From positions 1 through 8,127 of the forward strand of contig RFKT01000342.1 in assembly GCA_003694225.1 (NCBI GenBank): 8,127 nucleotides of DNA, given 5' to 3'. A program made the translations under genes and the position numbers. This DNA comes from Candidatus Dadabacteria bacterium (GTDB taxonomy: Bacteria; Bdellovibrionota_C; UBA2361; J135). Below are positions 1 through 6,296 of this stretch, in pieces; within the stretch, counting starts at the first letter, position 1, and each line of letters starts with the position of its first letter. Below the pieces are notes generated by a model that saw only the letters and a list, made by a program, of their open reading frames with translations, had not been told where the DNA came from and did not search any database.

Positions 1-7
1 ACCCAAT

Positions 8-20
8 GGTACGGGGTAAC
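8..20 (+). repeat. Left copy of the 13-nt inverted repeat flanking the transposase
   Basis: GGTACGGGGTAAC. It matches the reverse complement of 1330-1342 (GGTACGGGGTTAC) at 12 of 13 positions. It lies 117 nt before the transposase start codon, and the partner lies 211 nt past the stop codon. The pair is the best candidate for the ends of the element. Confidence 0.6.
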
Positions 21-47
21 TTTTTTCCCTGTATATATGAGCAAGTA

Positions 48-70
48 GGGTTTTTTTGGGGGAAAGGGGG
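48..70 (+). other. G-rich subterminal tract at the left end of the element
   Basis: Three G-runs (48-50, 58-62 and 66-70) are separated by seven T and three A. With the GGGG of the terminal repeat at 13-16 there are four runs, but the first loop would be 31 nt, so a stable quadruplex is doubtful. CCCT at 27-30 can pair with AGGG at 47-50, and TTTCCC at 24-29 could alternatively pair with GGGAAA at 60-65. These are weak, competing stems. I see no convincing promoter in 1-137. Confidence 0.3.
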
Positions 71-105
71 CAACTTTTAAGAAAAATAGCTGAATAGATA
101 GGAAA

Positions 106-120
106 GTTAACTGTATTAAC
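106..120 (+). repeat. Small inverted repeat upstream of the transposase
   Basis: GTTAA (106-110), spacer CTGTA, TTAAC (116-120) form a perfect 5-bp inverted repeat with a 5-nt spacer, ending 17 nt before the transposase ATG. It could be a left subterminal hairpin used by the transposase, a small operator, or chance in AT-rich DNA. It has the same stem and loop sizes as the right-end hairpin at 1312-1326 but no shared sequence. Confidence 0.3.
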
Positions 121-125
121 GCTAT

Positions 126-130
126 AGGAG
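126..130 (+). promoter_or_regulatory. Ribosome-binding site of the transposase
   Basis: AGGAG ends 7 nt before the ATG at 138. This is a good Shine-Dalgarno match at normal spacing and supports that start codon. Confidence 0.7.
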
Positions 131-137
131 CAGTAAA

Positions 138-1118
138 ATGCCTAGGAATCCAAAGCTATTTATTCACGGAGAAGTAAAATACATAACCTTTAGAGCAGTG
201 GAGGGCCTTCCTCTTCTTTGCACTCCTTTTATGAGACTAATCATCGCAAGCAACCTAGCTAAAGCTCAAAAACATTATCCGGTTGCCATAAGCGATTTTA
301 TGACTATGGGAAATCACGTCCACATGGCCCTTAGAGTGATAGACCCAGCGTGTGTGGACACCTTTATAAGGTACTTTAAGACGGAATCTGCCCATATGAT
401 TAATAGGCTTATGGGGAGAAGGAAGGGAAAGGTCTGGGAAGAGGGATATGATTCCCCCACCATTTTGACCTTTGAATCGCTGGTAGAGAAGGTAAGCTAC
501 ATCTATACTAATCCACAAAGGGCGAATCTAGTTGATACCATTGAACAATATCCTAACTTTTCCTCTTGGAGCGTTCTGGTCAAGGGGGGAAAGATGGTTA
601 TTGAAGTGCCATACATAAAAAGAACTGATATAGAGCCTTTGCCTAAAGTAGCAATGTCTCCGAGAATGATAAGGGAATACACTAAGGCGTTAAGAGCCAA
701 ATCCACCAAGACGGTGTCTTTGGTTATTGAGCCTGACGCTTGCTTCAAAGCCCTTGGAAGTGAGGAAACAACCTTTAGTGAGTATCGACAAAAGGTTATG
801 AGGAGGGTCAGGGAGATAGAGGACGATTGTAGAAGAGCTAGAGGCAATAAGAAAGTTTTAGGAGCTAAGGCATTAAAGCTACAGAGTATTTTCAAAAAGC
901 ACACGCCTAAAAAGCACGGCAGGCGGATGATCTGTATTAGCTCTGATGTAGTCATAAGAAAAGAGTATATCACCCGTTTCAAGGCTATGGTTAAGTGGTG
1001 TAGGGAGGTTTATGCGAAGTGGTGCAAAGGGAACCGCTCTATTCCTTATCCTCCAGGGTTCTTTCCCCCAGGGATGAGACCCCAAGCTAGTCTATTGCCC
1101 GCTGCCTTTTGGTACTAG
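138..1118 (+). CDS. Y1 (HUH) transposase, REP-associated/IS200-like family, with long C-terminal extension
   Basis: A 326-residue single-strand DNA transposase. The N-terminal part (about 1-150) follows the Y1_Tnp pattern. It has a TFRAVEGLPLL strand-turn near 17-27, then DFMTMGNHVHM with the metal-binding HUH motif His60-Val-His62. GKVWEEGYDSP lies at 97-107, and VSYIYTNPQRANLVD holds the likely catalytic tyrosine Tyr121 (Tyr123 is the alternative). These enzymes nick and join one strand at hairpin-marked ends through a 5'-phosphotyrosine link. Minimal IS200 or RAYT proteins are about 150-170 residues, so residues 150-326 are an extension. It is rich in Lys and Arg, has an Arg-rich helix-like stretch near 217-240, and ends with a Pro/Gly-rich tail containing PYPPGFFPPG. 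I assign this part no function. It may bind DNA, since similar extensions occur in transposases of Deltaproteobacteria and relatives (recalled from memory). The frame is intact with a good ribosome-binding site, so it may be active. It converges on greA. All positions named are residue numbers from the ATG at 138. Confidence 0.88.
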   Translation: MPRNPKLFIHGEVKYITFRAVEGLPLLCTPFMRLIIASNLAKAQKHYPVAISDFMTMGNHVHMALRVIDPACVDTFIRYFKTESAHMINRLMGRRKGKVWEEGYDSPTILTFESLVEKVSYIYTNPQRANLVDTIEQYPNFSSWSVLVKGGKMVIEVPYIKRTDIEPLPKVAMSPRMIREYTKALRAKSTKTVSLVIEPDACFKALGSEETTFSEYRQKVMRRVREIEDDCRRARGNKKVLGAKALKLQSIFKKHTPKKHGRRMICISSDVVIRKEYITRFKAMVKWCREVYAKWCKGNRSIPYPPGFFPPGMRPQASLLPAAFWY

Positions 1119-1130
1119 GGGCTAGTTCCT

Positions 1131-1151
1131 TTTAAGTAAATTGTACTTAAA
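1131..1151 (+). repeat. Perfect 8-bp stem-loop after the transposase stop codon
   Basis: TTTAAGTA at 1131-1138 and TACTTAAA at 1144-1151 are exact reverse complements around the loop AATTG. The stem is AT-rich and has no T-run on the 3' side of either strand, so it is not a standard intrinsic terminator. It begins 12 nt after the transposase stop codon. It may slow RNA decay or polymerase, or act as a subterminal hairpin of the element. Confidence 0.45.
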
Positions 1152-1311
1152 GACAAAGGTTAGAAAGGGGGGACTCTATCTAGACAAAGGAAAAACTCAA
1201 AAATCTCAAAGGTCCGCTCTCTTTGTCGAAAAACAAAAAGCCTTTCTTTGACCTCAATTTAACTCAAAAACACCGTTTAGAGGATAGAAATTCACATTGA
1301 AAAACATACCG

Positions 1312-1326
1312 TGGCTCCTCCAGCCA
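1312..1326 (+). repeat. Right-end hairpin of the element (REP-like)
   Basis: TGGCT, loop CCTCC, AGCCA form a perfect 5-bp stem with a 5-nt loop. It lies 3 nt inside the right copy of the terminal repeat (1330-1342). In IS200/IS605 and RAYT systems the transposase recognises a short subterminal hairpin next to the cleavage site, so its position fits a right-end recognition hairpin. The hairpin is seen directly; the role is inferred. Confidence 0.45.
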
Positions 1327-1329
1327 GAT

Positions 1330-1342
1330 GTAACCCCGTACC
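1330..1342 (-). repeat. Right copy of the 13-nt inverted repeat flanking the transposase
   Basis: The plus strand reads GTAACCCCGTACC; the minus strand reads GGTACGGGGTTAC, matching 8-20 at 12 of 13 positions in inverted orientation. It probably marks the right end of the element. Confidence 0.6.
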
Positions 1343-1365
1343 AGCCCAGCCAGCCCAGCAGCCCC
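1334..1365 (-). other. G-quadruplex-type motif on the greA sense strand
   Basis: On the minus strand four G-runs occur in order: GGGG (1365-1362), GGG (1356-1354), GGG (1347-1345) and GGGG (1337-1334), with loops of 5, 6 and 7 nt. This meets the usual four-run rule with loops of at most 7 nt. Part of it comes from a tandem 9-nt repeat (plus strand CCAGCCCAG at 1341-1349 and 1350-1358). The last run belongs to the terminal repeat of the element. It starts 44 nt past the greA stop codon, so it would be in the operon mRNA if transcription reads through. Folding is not shown. Confidence 0.45.
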
Positions 1366-1409
1366 GCCGGAAAGCTCTGTAGTGGAAAAGGAGAACTTTT
1401 TTTGTTTGT

Positions 1410-1886
1410 TTAGGAGGTCACGGTTATATCTATTATTTCATATTCCTTTTTGCCGTTAGGAAGACTTACAACAACAACATCACCTACCTCTTTACCCATA
1501 ATTGATTTTGCAAGAGGAGAATCAAAGGAGATAAGACCGGAAGAGATATCAGCTTCATCCGTACCTACAATGGTTAATTTTCTTTTTTCTTCTGTATCAA
1601 GATCCAACACCGTAACAGTGACACCAAAAACCACCCTATTTGTATCAGAAATTGATGCAGGATCAATAACCTGAGCGCGAGAGAGCTTTGCCTCAATATC
1701 ACGTATTTTAGCTTCAATCATGCCAGAACGCTCCTTTGCAGCATCGTAGTCTGCATTCTCACTTAGGTCTCCATGCTCCCTAGCTCTCTCAATCTCTCGA
1801 GAAATCTCCGGCCTCAGCCCCTTAAGCCTCTTAAGCTCTTTCCGCAACTCTTCATATCCCCTTGGCGTCATAGGAACCTTATCCAC
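1410..1886 (-). CDS. greA: Transcription elongation factor GreA
   Basis: GreA binds the secondary channel of RNA polymerase and stimulates cleavage of the 3' RNA end in backtracked complexes. The protein has the N-terminal coiled-coil hairpin (about residues 1-75) with the tip motif AREHGDLSENADYDAAKE. Asp40 and Glu43 match the catalytic acidic pair Asp41/Glu44 of E. coli GreA. A C-terminal FKBP-like domain follows, including DEADISSGLISFDSPLAKSIMGKEVGD. The start is uncertain. GTG at 1886 gives MDKVPMTPRGYEEL and 158 residues, aligning end to end with E. coli GreA, and has GAGG 6 nt upstream. GTG at 1898 gives 162 residues with a stronger GGAGG but only 4 nt of spacing. I prefer 1886. It follows carB after 38 nt (26 nt with the longer form) with no terminator between, so it is probably the last gene of the pyr operon. 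The residue numbers assume the 1886 start. Confidence 0.93.
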   Translation of the reverse strand: MDKVPMTPRGYEELRKELKRLKGLRPEISREIERAREHGDLSENADYDAAKERSGMIEAKIRDIEAKLSRAQVIDPASISDTNRVVFGVTVTVLDLDTEEKRKLTIVGTDEADISSGLISFDSPLAKSIMGKEVGDVVVVSLPNGKKEYEIIDITVTS

Positions 1887-1891
1887 AATAT

Positions 1892-1907
1892 TCCTCACAT
1901 TACCTCC
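1892..1907 (-). promoter_or_regulatory. Two alternative ribosome-binding sites of greA
   Basis: On the minus strand GGAGG (1907-1903) stands 4 nt before GTG 1898, and GAGG (1896-1893) stands 6 nt before GTG 1886. The first is the stronger match at tight spacing; the second is weaker but well spaced and yields the family-length protein. The first GTG partly overlaps the second site. Confidence 0.55.
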
Positions 1908-1924
1908 ACTAAAGTTTTTCTAAG

Positions 1925-4900
1925 TTATTCCCCTTTAAGCCTGTCCTGCAAAGCTAAAACTTCAAAATCCCCATTGTCCTTTAAAATCTTCATAGCTTCA
2001 ACCGCAGCCGACGCCCCTGAGACCGTAGTGTAAGTCGGCACATGCATCTCATTTGCCACAAGCCGTATCGACTTTGAATCAAGCAGTGGACCGATACCTT
2101 CAGGGGTATTTATTACAAGATCAATCTCACCCGCACTTAGCATATCCACAATATGAGGTGAGCCCTCCCTCACCTTGTTAATATGCATACACTTAAACCC
2201 GTTTTTCCGGAGAAAATCGCACGTTCCCCTTGTAGCCACGACCCTAAATCCTAAACTTATAAGATCTGGCATAATATCCAGCACAGCTTCCTTGTCATCA
2301 TCAGCAAGGCTTATAAATACTGTGCCACTAACAGGTAGGGCGTTTTGAGACGCATACTGAGCGCGAAAAAAACTCCCCCCAAAGTTTCCATCAATCCCCA
2401 TAACTTCGCCGGTAGACTTCATCTCCGGCCCAAGAAGCCTATCCACCCCAGCAAACTTATGGAAAGGAAATACAGCCGTTTTTACAGCCACATGAGAGAT
2501 AGAAGGAGAGGCCAAAATCCCCTGCTCTTCCAAGGAAACCCCCGCCATAACCTTTGCTGCCACCTTCGCCCACGGAATCCCCGTTGCCTTGCTTACAAAC
2601 GGAACAGTGCGAGATGCCCTAGGATTAACCTCCAAGATGTAGATCTCCCCAAACTTTGCAACCGCAAACTGAACATTCATAAGCCCCCTAACATTTAAGG
2701 CATCGGCAAGAAGCTCTGTTTGCCTCCTTAACTCATTCTGCACTTCTTCAGAAAGCGTCGGAGGAGGTATGGCGCATGAGCTGTCGCCCGAATGAATCCC
2801 TGCTCTTTCAATGTGCTCCATAATTCCAGCCATCACAACCCGAGAACCATCGCTTACACAATCTACATCAACCTCAATTGCATTGTGAAGATAGCGATCC
2901 AAGAGCACCGGCCGGTCATTTGAGACATAAAGCCCCTCTGCAAAGTAATCCATAAGCTCCCTTTCATCGTGGATTACCCTCATAGCCCGTCCCCCAAGTA
3001 CAAAGGAAGGTCGAATCATCAGAGGATAGCCAAGCTTTCGCGCTTTAAAAATCGCATCATCAATAGACTTTGCAGTTGCATGTTCAGGCTGTCTTAAAGA
3101 AAGCTTCTCTATAAGTTGTGTAAACCTCTCTCTGTCTTCCGCTATATCAATCGATTCTACAGAAGTGCCTATAATCGGAACTCCCAACCTTTCAAGCTCT
3201 CCAGAAAGCTTAAGCGGAGTCTGCCCTCCAAATTGCACAACAACCCCAACAGGCCTTTCAATCTCTATTATCTCAAGAACATGCTCAAGGGTAAGAGGCT
3301 CAAAATAAAGCCTGTCACTTATGTTATAATCTGTAGAAACCGTTTCGGGGTTGCAATTTACCATTACAGCCTTATAGCCAAGCTCTTGAAAGGCAAAAAC
3401 TGCATGCACACAACAGTAATCAAACTCAATCCCCTGCCCTATTCTATTCGGTCCTGAGCCTAAGATAATTATCTTTTTATCTTCCGGCGGATGATTCTCA
3501 TTTTCCCTGTCATAAGATGAATAGAGGTAAGGAGTAAATGCAACAAATTCAGCTGCACAGGTATCAACCGTCTTGTAAGCAGGCTTAACCCCAAGTTTGG
3601 CCCTTCCTTCCCTTATATCCTCCTCATTTCTACCTGTTAGAGATGCTATGCGCCTATCTGAAAACCCCATCTTTTTAAGGTTTAAAAGCTCATCTTTCTC
3701 TGAAAGGTTATATTCTCCATCCCTCAACGCCCTTTCAACAGCAACAATCTCTTCAATCTCCCGCAAAAACCACGGATCGATTCCGCTTGTTTTATAAAGT
3801 TCATCAACAGTAGCTCCCAAACGAAATGCCTCAGCTAAAAACCAAAGCCTCTCCGGCGTCGGCGTTTTACACCTTTCAATGATCTTATCCCTTTCCATTC
3901 CCTTAAAGAGACTCTTTCTGTCAAACCCGTAGCTTCCAATTTCAAGGGAGCATACAGCTTTCTGAATAGCTTCTTGAAAATTCCTACCTATCGCCATCAC
4001 TTCCCCAACAGATTTCATCTGAGTTCCGAGCGTAGGATCTGCAAAAGGAAATTTTTCGAAATTAAACCGCGGAATCTTTACAACCACATAGTCAATAGAA
4101 GGCTCAAAACAAGCTGGTGTTTCCCTCGTTATATCATTGGGTATCTCATCTAACGTATAGCCCACCGCAAGCTTTGCAGCTATCTTTGCAATAGGGAAAC
4201 CAGTAGCTTTTGAAACAAGCGCTGAGCTTCTTGAAACACGGGGATTCATCTCTATTATAACTATCTTTCCCGTATCAGGGTGTATAGCAAACTGAATGTT
4301 GGATCCTCCGGTATCAACCCCTATTCGGCGTATAACCTGAATGGCAGCAGTGCGCAGCGCCTGATATTCCTTATCTGTCAATGTCTGTATAGGCGCTACC
4401 GTAATGGAGTCGCCAGTATGCACGCCCATTGGGTCAAAATTTTCAATACCACACACAATTACAACGTTATCCTTGAGATCCCTCATAACCTCAAGTTCGA
4501 TCTCTTTCCATCCGACCAAAGACTCTTCAATCAGTATCTCTCTGTTAGGACTGGTGTTAAGCGCCCTAGAGACTACTGGCTTTACCTGCGACTGATTTGA
4601 GATAATCCCTCCCCCGCTTCCGCCAAGGGTACGAGAGGGTCGTATAATGCACGGATACCCTATCTCCTTTATTACCGACTCCGCCTCCTCCAAACTATGA
4701 GCAATGCCACTTTTCGCAGGTTGAAGCCCAATCTCTTCCATTGCGGATCTAAAAAGCTCCCTGTCTTCCGCTGTGCGTATGGAATCAATCTTTGCACCTA
4801 TTAGCTCACAGCCGTACTCCTCAAAAACCCCCTTGTCATTCAGTTCTAAAACTATATTTAGGGCTGTTTGCCCCCCCATTGTTGTAAGAAGAGCGTCAGG

Positions 4901-5146
4901 CCTTTCCTTGTTGATAATCCTCTCTACAAAATCAGGAGTAATAGGCTCAATATAAGTTCTGTCTGCAAGTTCAGGATCCGTCATGATTGTGGCAGGATTG
5001 GAATTTACAAGGATAAGCCTGTACCCCTCCTCCTTAAGAGCAGCCAATGCCTGTGTGCCCGAATAGTCAAACTCACACGCCTGCCCTATCGTTATAGGCC
5101 CGGAGCCGATAAGCAGAATAGATTTAATGTCATCTCTTCGAGGCAT
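1925..5146 (-). CDS. carB: Carbamoyl-phosphate synthase large subunit CarB
   Basis: CarB makes carbamoyl phosphate from bicarbonate, two ATP and ammonia channelled from CarA, supplying pyrimidine and arginine synthesis. Its 1073 residues equal the E. coli length, and the two homologous halves are both complete. The N half has [16 protein letters not shown] (15-30), the ATP-grasp loop [12 protein letters not shown] (169-180) and [20 protein letters not shown] (299-318). An oligomerisation region spans about 400-550. The C half repeats the pattern with [14 protein letters not shown] (564-577), [11 protein letters not shown] (712-722) and [20 protein letters not shown] (839-858). The last about 130 residues form the MGS-like allosteric domain. 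Thr972, Thr975, Lys991 and Asn1013 line up with residues of the E. coli UMP/IMP-binding site, so UMP inhibition is likely. ATG at 5146 is preceded by AGGGGAG at 4-nt spacing inside carA, with a 17-nt overlap of the two genes. It ends with TAA. No key residue is missing. Confidence 0.98.
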   Translation of the reverse strand: MPRRDDIKSILLIGSGPITIGQACEFDYSGTQALAALKEEGYRLILVNSNPATIMTDPELADRTYIEPITPDFVERIINKERPDALLTTMGGQTALNIVLELNDKGVFEEYGCELIGAKIDSIRTAEDRELFRSAMEEIGLQPAKSGIAHSLEEAESVIKEIGYPCIIRPSRTLGGSGGGIISNQSQVKPVVSRALNTSPNREILIEESLVGWKEIELEVMRDLKDNVVIVCGIENFDPMGVHTGDSITVAPIQTLTDKEYQALRTAAIQVIRRIGVDTGGSNIQFAIHPDTGKIVIIEMNPRVSRSSALVSKATGFPIAKIAAKLAVGYTLDEIPNDITRETPACFEPSIDYVVVKIPRFNFEKFPFADPTLGTQMKSVGEVMAIGRNFQEAIQKAVCSLEIGSYGFDRKSLFKGMERDKIIERCKTPTPERLWFLAEAFRLGATVDELYKTSGIDPWFLREIEEIVAVERALRDGEYNLSEKDELLNLKKMGFSDRRIASLTGRNEEDIREGRAKLGVKPAYKTVDTCAAEFVAFTPYLYSSYDRENENHPPEDKKIIILGSGPNRIGQGIEFDYCCVHAVFAFQELGYKAVMVNCNPETVSTDYNISDRLYFEPLTLEHVLEIIEIERPVGVVVQFGGQTPLKLSGELERLGVPIIGTSVESIDIAEDRERFTQLIEKLSLRQPEHATAKSIDDAIFKARKLGYPLMIRPSFVLGGRAMRVIHDERELMDYFAEGLYVSNDRPVLLDRYLHNAIEVDVDCVSDGSRVVMAGIMEHIERAGIHSGDSSCAIPPPTLSEEVQNELRRQTELLADALNVRGLMNVQFAVAKFGEIYILEVNPRASRTVPFVSKATGIPWAKVAAKVMAGVSLEEQGILASPSISHVAVKTAVFPFHKFAGVDRLLGPEMKSTGEVMGIDGNFGGSFFRAQYASQNALPVSGTVFISLADDDKEAVLDIMPDLISLGFRVVATRGTCDFLRKNGFKCMHINKVREGSPHIVDMLSAGEIDLVINTPEGIGPLLDSKSIRLVANEMHVPTYTTVSGASAAVEAMKILKDNGDFEVLALQDRLKGE

Positions 5147-6296
5147 ATCGCTCCCCTGTCACTAAAGAATAAAAACGTTTAAAGAGATATGCAGCATCGT
5201 GCGGACCGGGCGATGCCTCAGGGTGATATTGAACAGAAAATGCCCTAAGATCTCCTGTAACATCAACTCCCTCCACCGTCATATCATTAAGGTTGATGTG
5301 ACTTATAAAGACCTCATTTGGAAGCCCTTCCTTAGAAACAGCAAACCCATGGTTTTGAACTGTAATCTCCACCTTTGCCGTTGCCTCATCCCTTACGGGA
5401 TGGTTGCCTCCTCTATGGCCAAATTTTAGCTTATATGTCTTACCCCCAAGGGCTTGAGAGAGTATCTGATGGCCTAAGCATATTCCAAATATGGGATACC
5501 TGCCTAAAAGGGCTTGGACTGTAGTAATTGTCTCCCCCAAAAGGGAAGGATCCCCCGGCCCGTTTGAAAGAAAGATGCAATCCGGGGAAATCTCCGCTAT
5601 CTCATCAGGAGAAAAGTTATACGGAATAACTGTCACACGAAAACCTACATCCAAAAGAAGCCTCAAGATATTGCGTTTAATCCCGCAATCAATAGCCACC
5701 ACATGGGGACGAGAGGAAAGCTTCTCTAGCGTAATTTTTCTGTACGCTCCCGCATCGTGATCCCAAACCGATTCCGTCCAAACATATGGCTCAGAACACG
5801 ATACTTCCTCAACAAAGTTATATGCTGAATAATCAAACGTCCGCGCCATATCGACCAGATCGTCAGGAGAATGTATGCCCTTTTCTCCAATAATGCCCAC
5901 CTGAGCGCCTCCTTCCCTAAGTTTTCTTACTATCTCACGGGTATCAAGCCCCTCAATGCCGATAATCCCTTCCCTTTTAAGGTAAGCATCCAAACTTTCT
6001 TCTCCACGATAGTTTGAAAACTCCCTGCTCAACTTGCTTACAATAACCCCCCTAACCCATACCTTCCTGCTCTCCACATCGTCTTTATTGCATCCAACAT
6101 TTCCTATATGGGGATTTGTAAAACACATTATCTGGCCGGCATAGCTAGGATCAGTAAGGATCTCCTGATAACCAAACATCGAGGTGTTAAAGACAACCTC
6201 TCCCCACACGGGCGGCGTATCCAAGGAAAGCTCACTTCCAAAAGCCATACCACTATAAACAGTGCCGTCAGCTAATGCCAAATAGGCTTCCCTCAC
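5130..6296 (-). CDS. carA: Carbamoyl-phosphate synthase small (glutaminase) subunit CarA
   Basis: CarA hydrolyses glutamine and feeds ammonia through a tunnel to CarB, with which it forms the cytosolic synthase. The N-terminal CPSase small-chain domain (about 1-150) includes [22 protein letters not shown] class I glutamine amidotransferase domain follows (about 195-375). It has the nucleophile elbow FGICLGHQ (Cys273), [20 protein letters not shown], and [11 protein letters not shown] with His358 and Glu360 of the catalytic triad. Residues are counted from the GTG start. That start (6296) overlaps the pyrC stop by 4 nt (GTGA) and has AAGGAGG 7 nt upstream, giving 388 residues. The in-frame TTG at 6302 would add two residues but sits only 1 nt past the same AAGGAGG, too close to be used. 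The gene overlaps carB by 17 nt, which suggests coupled synthesis of the two subunits. Confidence 0.97.
   Translation of the reverse strand: MREAYLALADGTVYSGMAFGSELSLDTPPVWGEVVFNTSMFGYQEILTDPSYAGQIMCFTNPHIGNVGCNKDDVESRKVWVRGVIVSKLSREFSNYRGEESLDAYLKREGIIGIEGLDTREIVRKLREGGAQVGIIGEKGIHSPDDLVDMARTFDYSAYNFVEEVSCSEPYVWTESVWDHDAGAYRKITLEKLSSRPHVVAIDCGIKRNILRLLLDVGFRVTVIPYNFSPDEIAEISPDCIFLSNGPGDPSLLGETITTVQALLGRYPIFGICLGHQILSQALGGKTYKLKFGHRGGNHPVRDEATAKVEITVQNHGFAVSKEGLPNEVFISHINLNDMTVEGVDVTGDLRAFSVQYHPEASPGPHDAAYLFKRFYSLVTGERYASKR

Larger units (their letters stand above)
8..1342 (+). mobile_element. Putative single-gene RAYT/IS200-like transposable element
   Basis: The stretch contains one Y1-type transposase gene and is bounded by imperfect inverted copies of a 13-nt sequence. 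GGTACGGGGTAAC is at 8-20, and GGTACGGGGTTAC reads on the minus strand at 1330-1342 (12 of 13 match). A 5-bp stem-loop lies just inside the right copy. One transposase gene with structured, non-classical ends fits the IS200/IS605 and REP-associated transposase (RAYT) families, which move as single-stranded DNA and use subterminal hairpins instead of long terminal inverted repeats. The exact ends are inferred from the inverted repeat, because no empty site can be compared. The left end is within 8 nt of the window edge, so further repeat copies outside cannot be excluded. The element lies downstream of greA and interrupts no visible gene. Confidence 0.45.
1119..1409. other. Convergent intergenic region between transposase and greA
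   Basis: A 291-nt non-coding gap where two convergent genes end. It holds the AT-rich stem-loop (1131-1151), three GACAAAG-type words (direct at 1152-1158 and 1183-1189, inverted as CTTTGTC at 1221-1227), the right-end hairpin and inverted repeat (1312-1342), and a C-rich tandem block on the plus strand (1341-1365). I find no GC-rich hairpin followed by a T-run on either strand, so how either transcript ends is not visible. The T-run at 1397-1403 on the plus strand follows only a weak mismatched stem. Confidence 0.6.

Noticed and set aside
1..137. Sigma-70 type promoter for the transposase
   Set aside because: There are AT-rich words such as TATATAT, but no -35/-10 pair with proper spacing that I would defend.
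503..982. A 159-codon open frame on the minus strand opposite the transposase
   Set aside because: It is hydrophobic-looking but lies fully within the well-supported transposase gene on the other strand, and nothing in it is recognisable.
1341..1365. CRISPR or tandem-repeat array
   Set aside because: Only two 9-nt copies plus a partial one, with no spacers. It is a short C-rich repeat and is reported only as part of the G-run motif.
1371..1403. Possible intrinsic terminator on the plus strand before the T-run at 1397-1403
   Set aside because: The only stem is AAG.TCT with AGA.CTT, weak and mismatched, with a long loop. It is not GC-rich.
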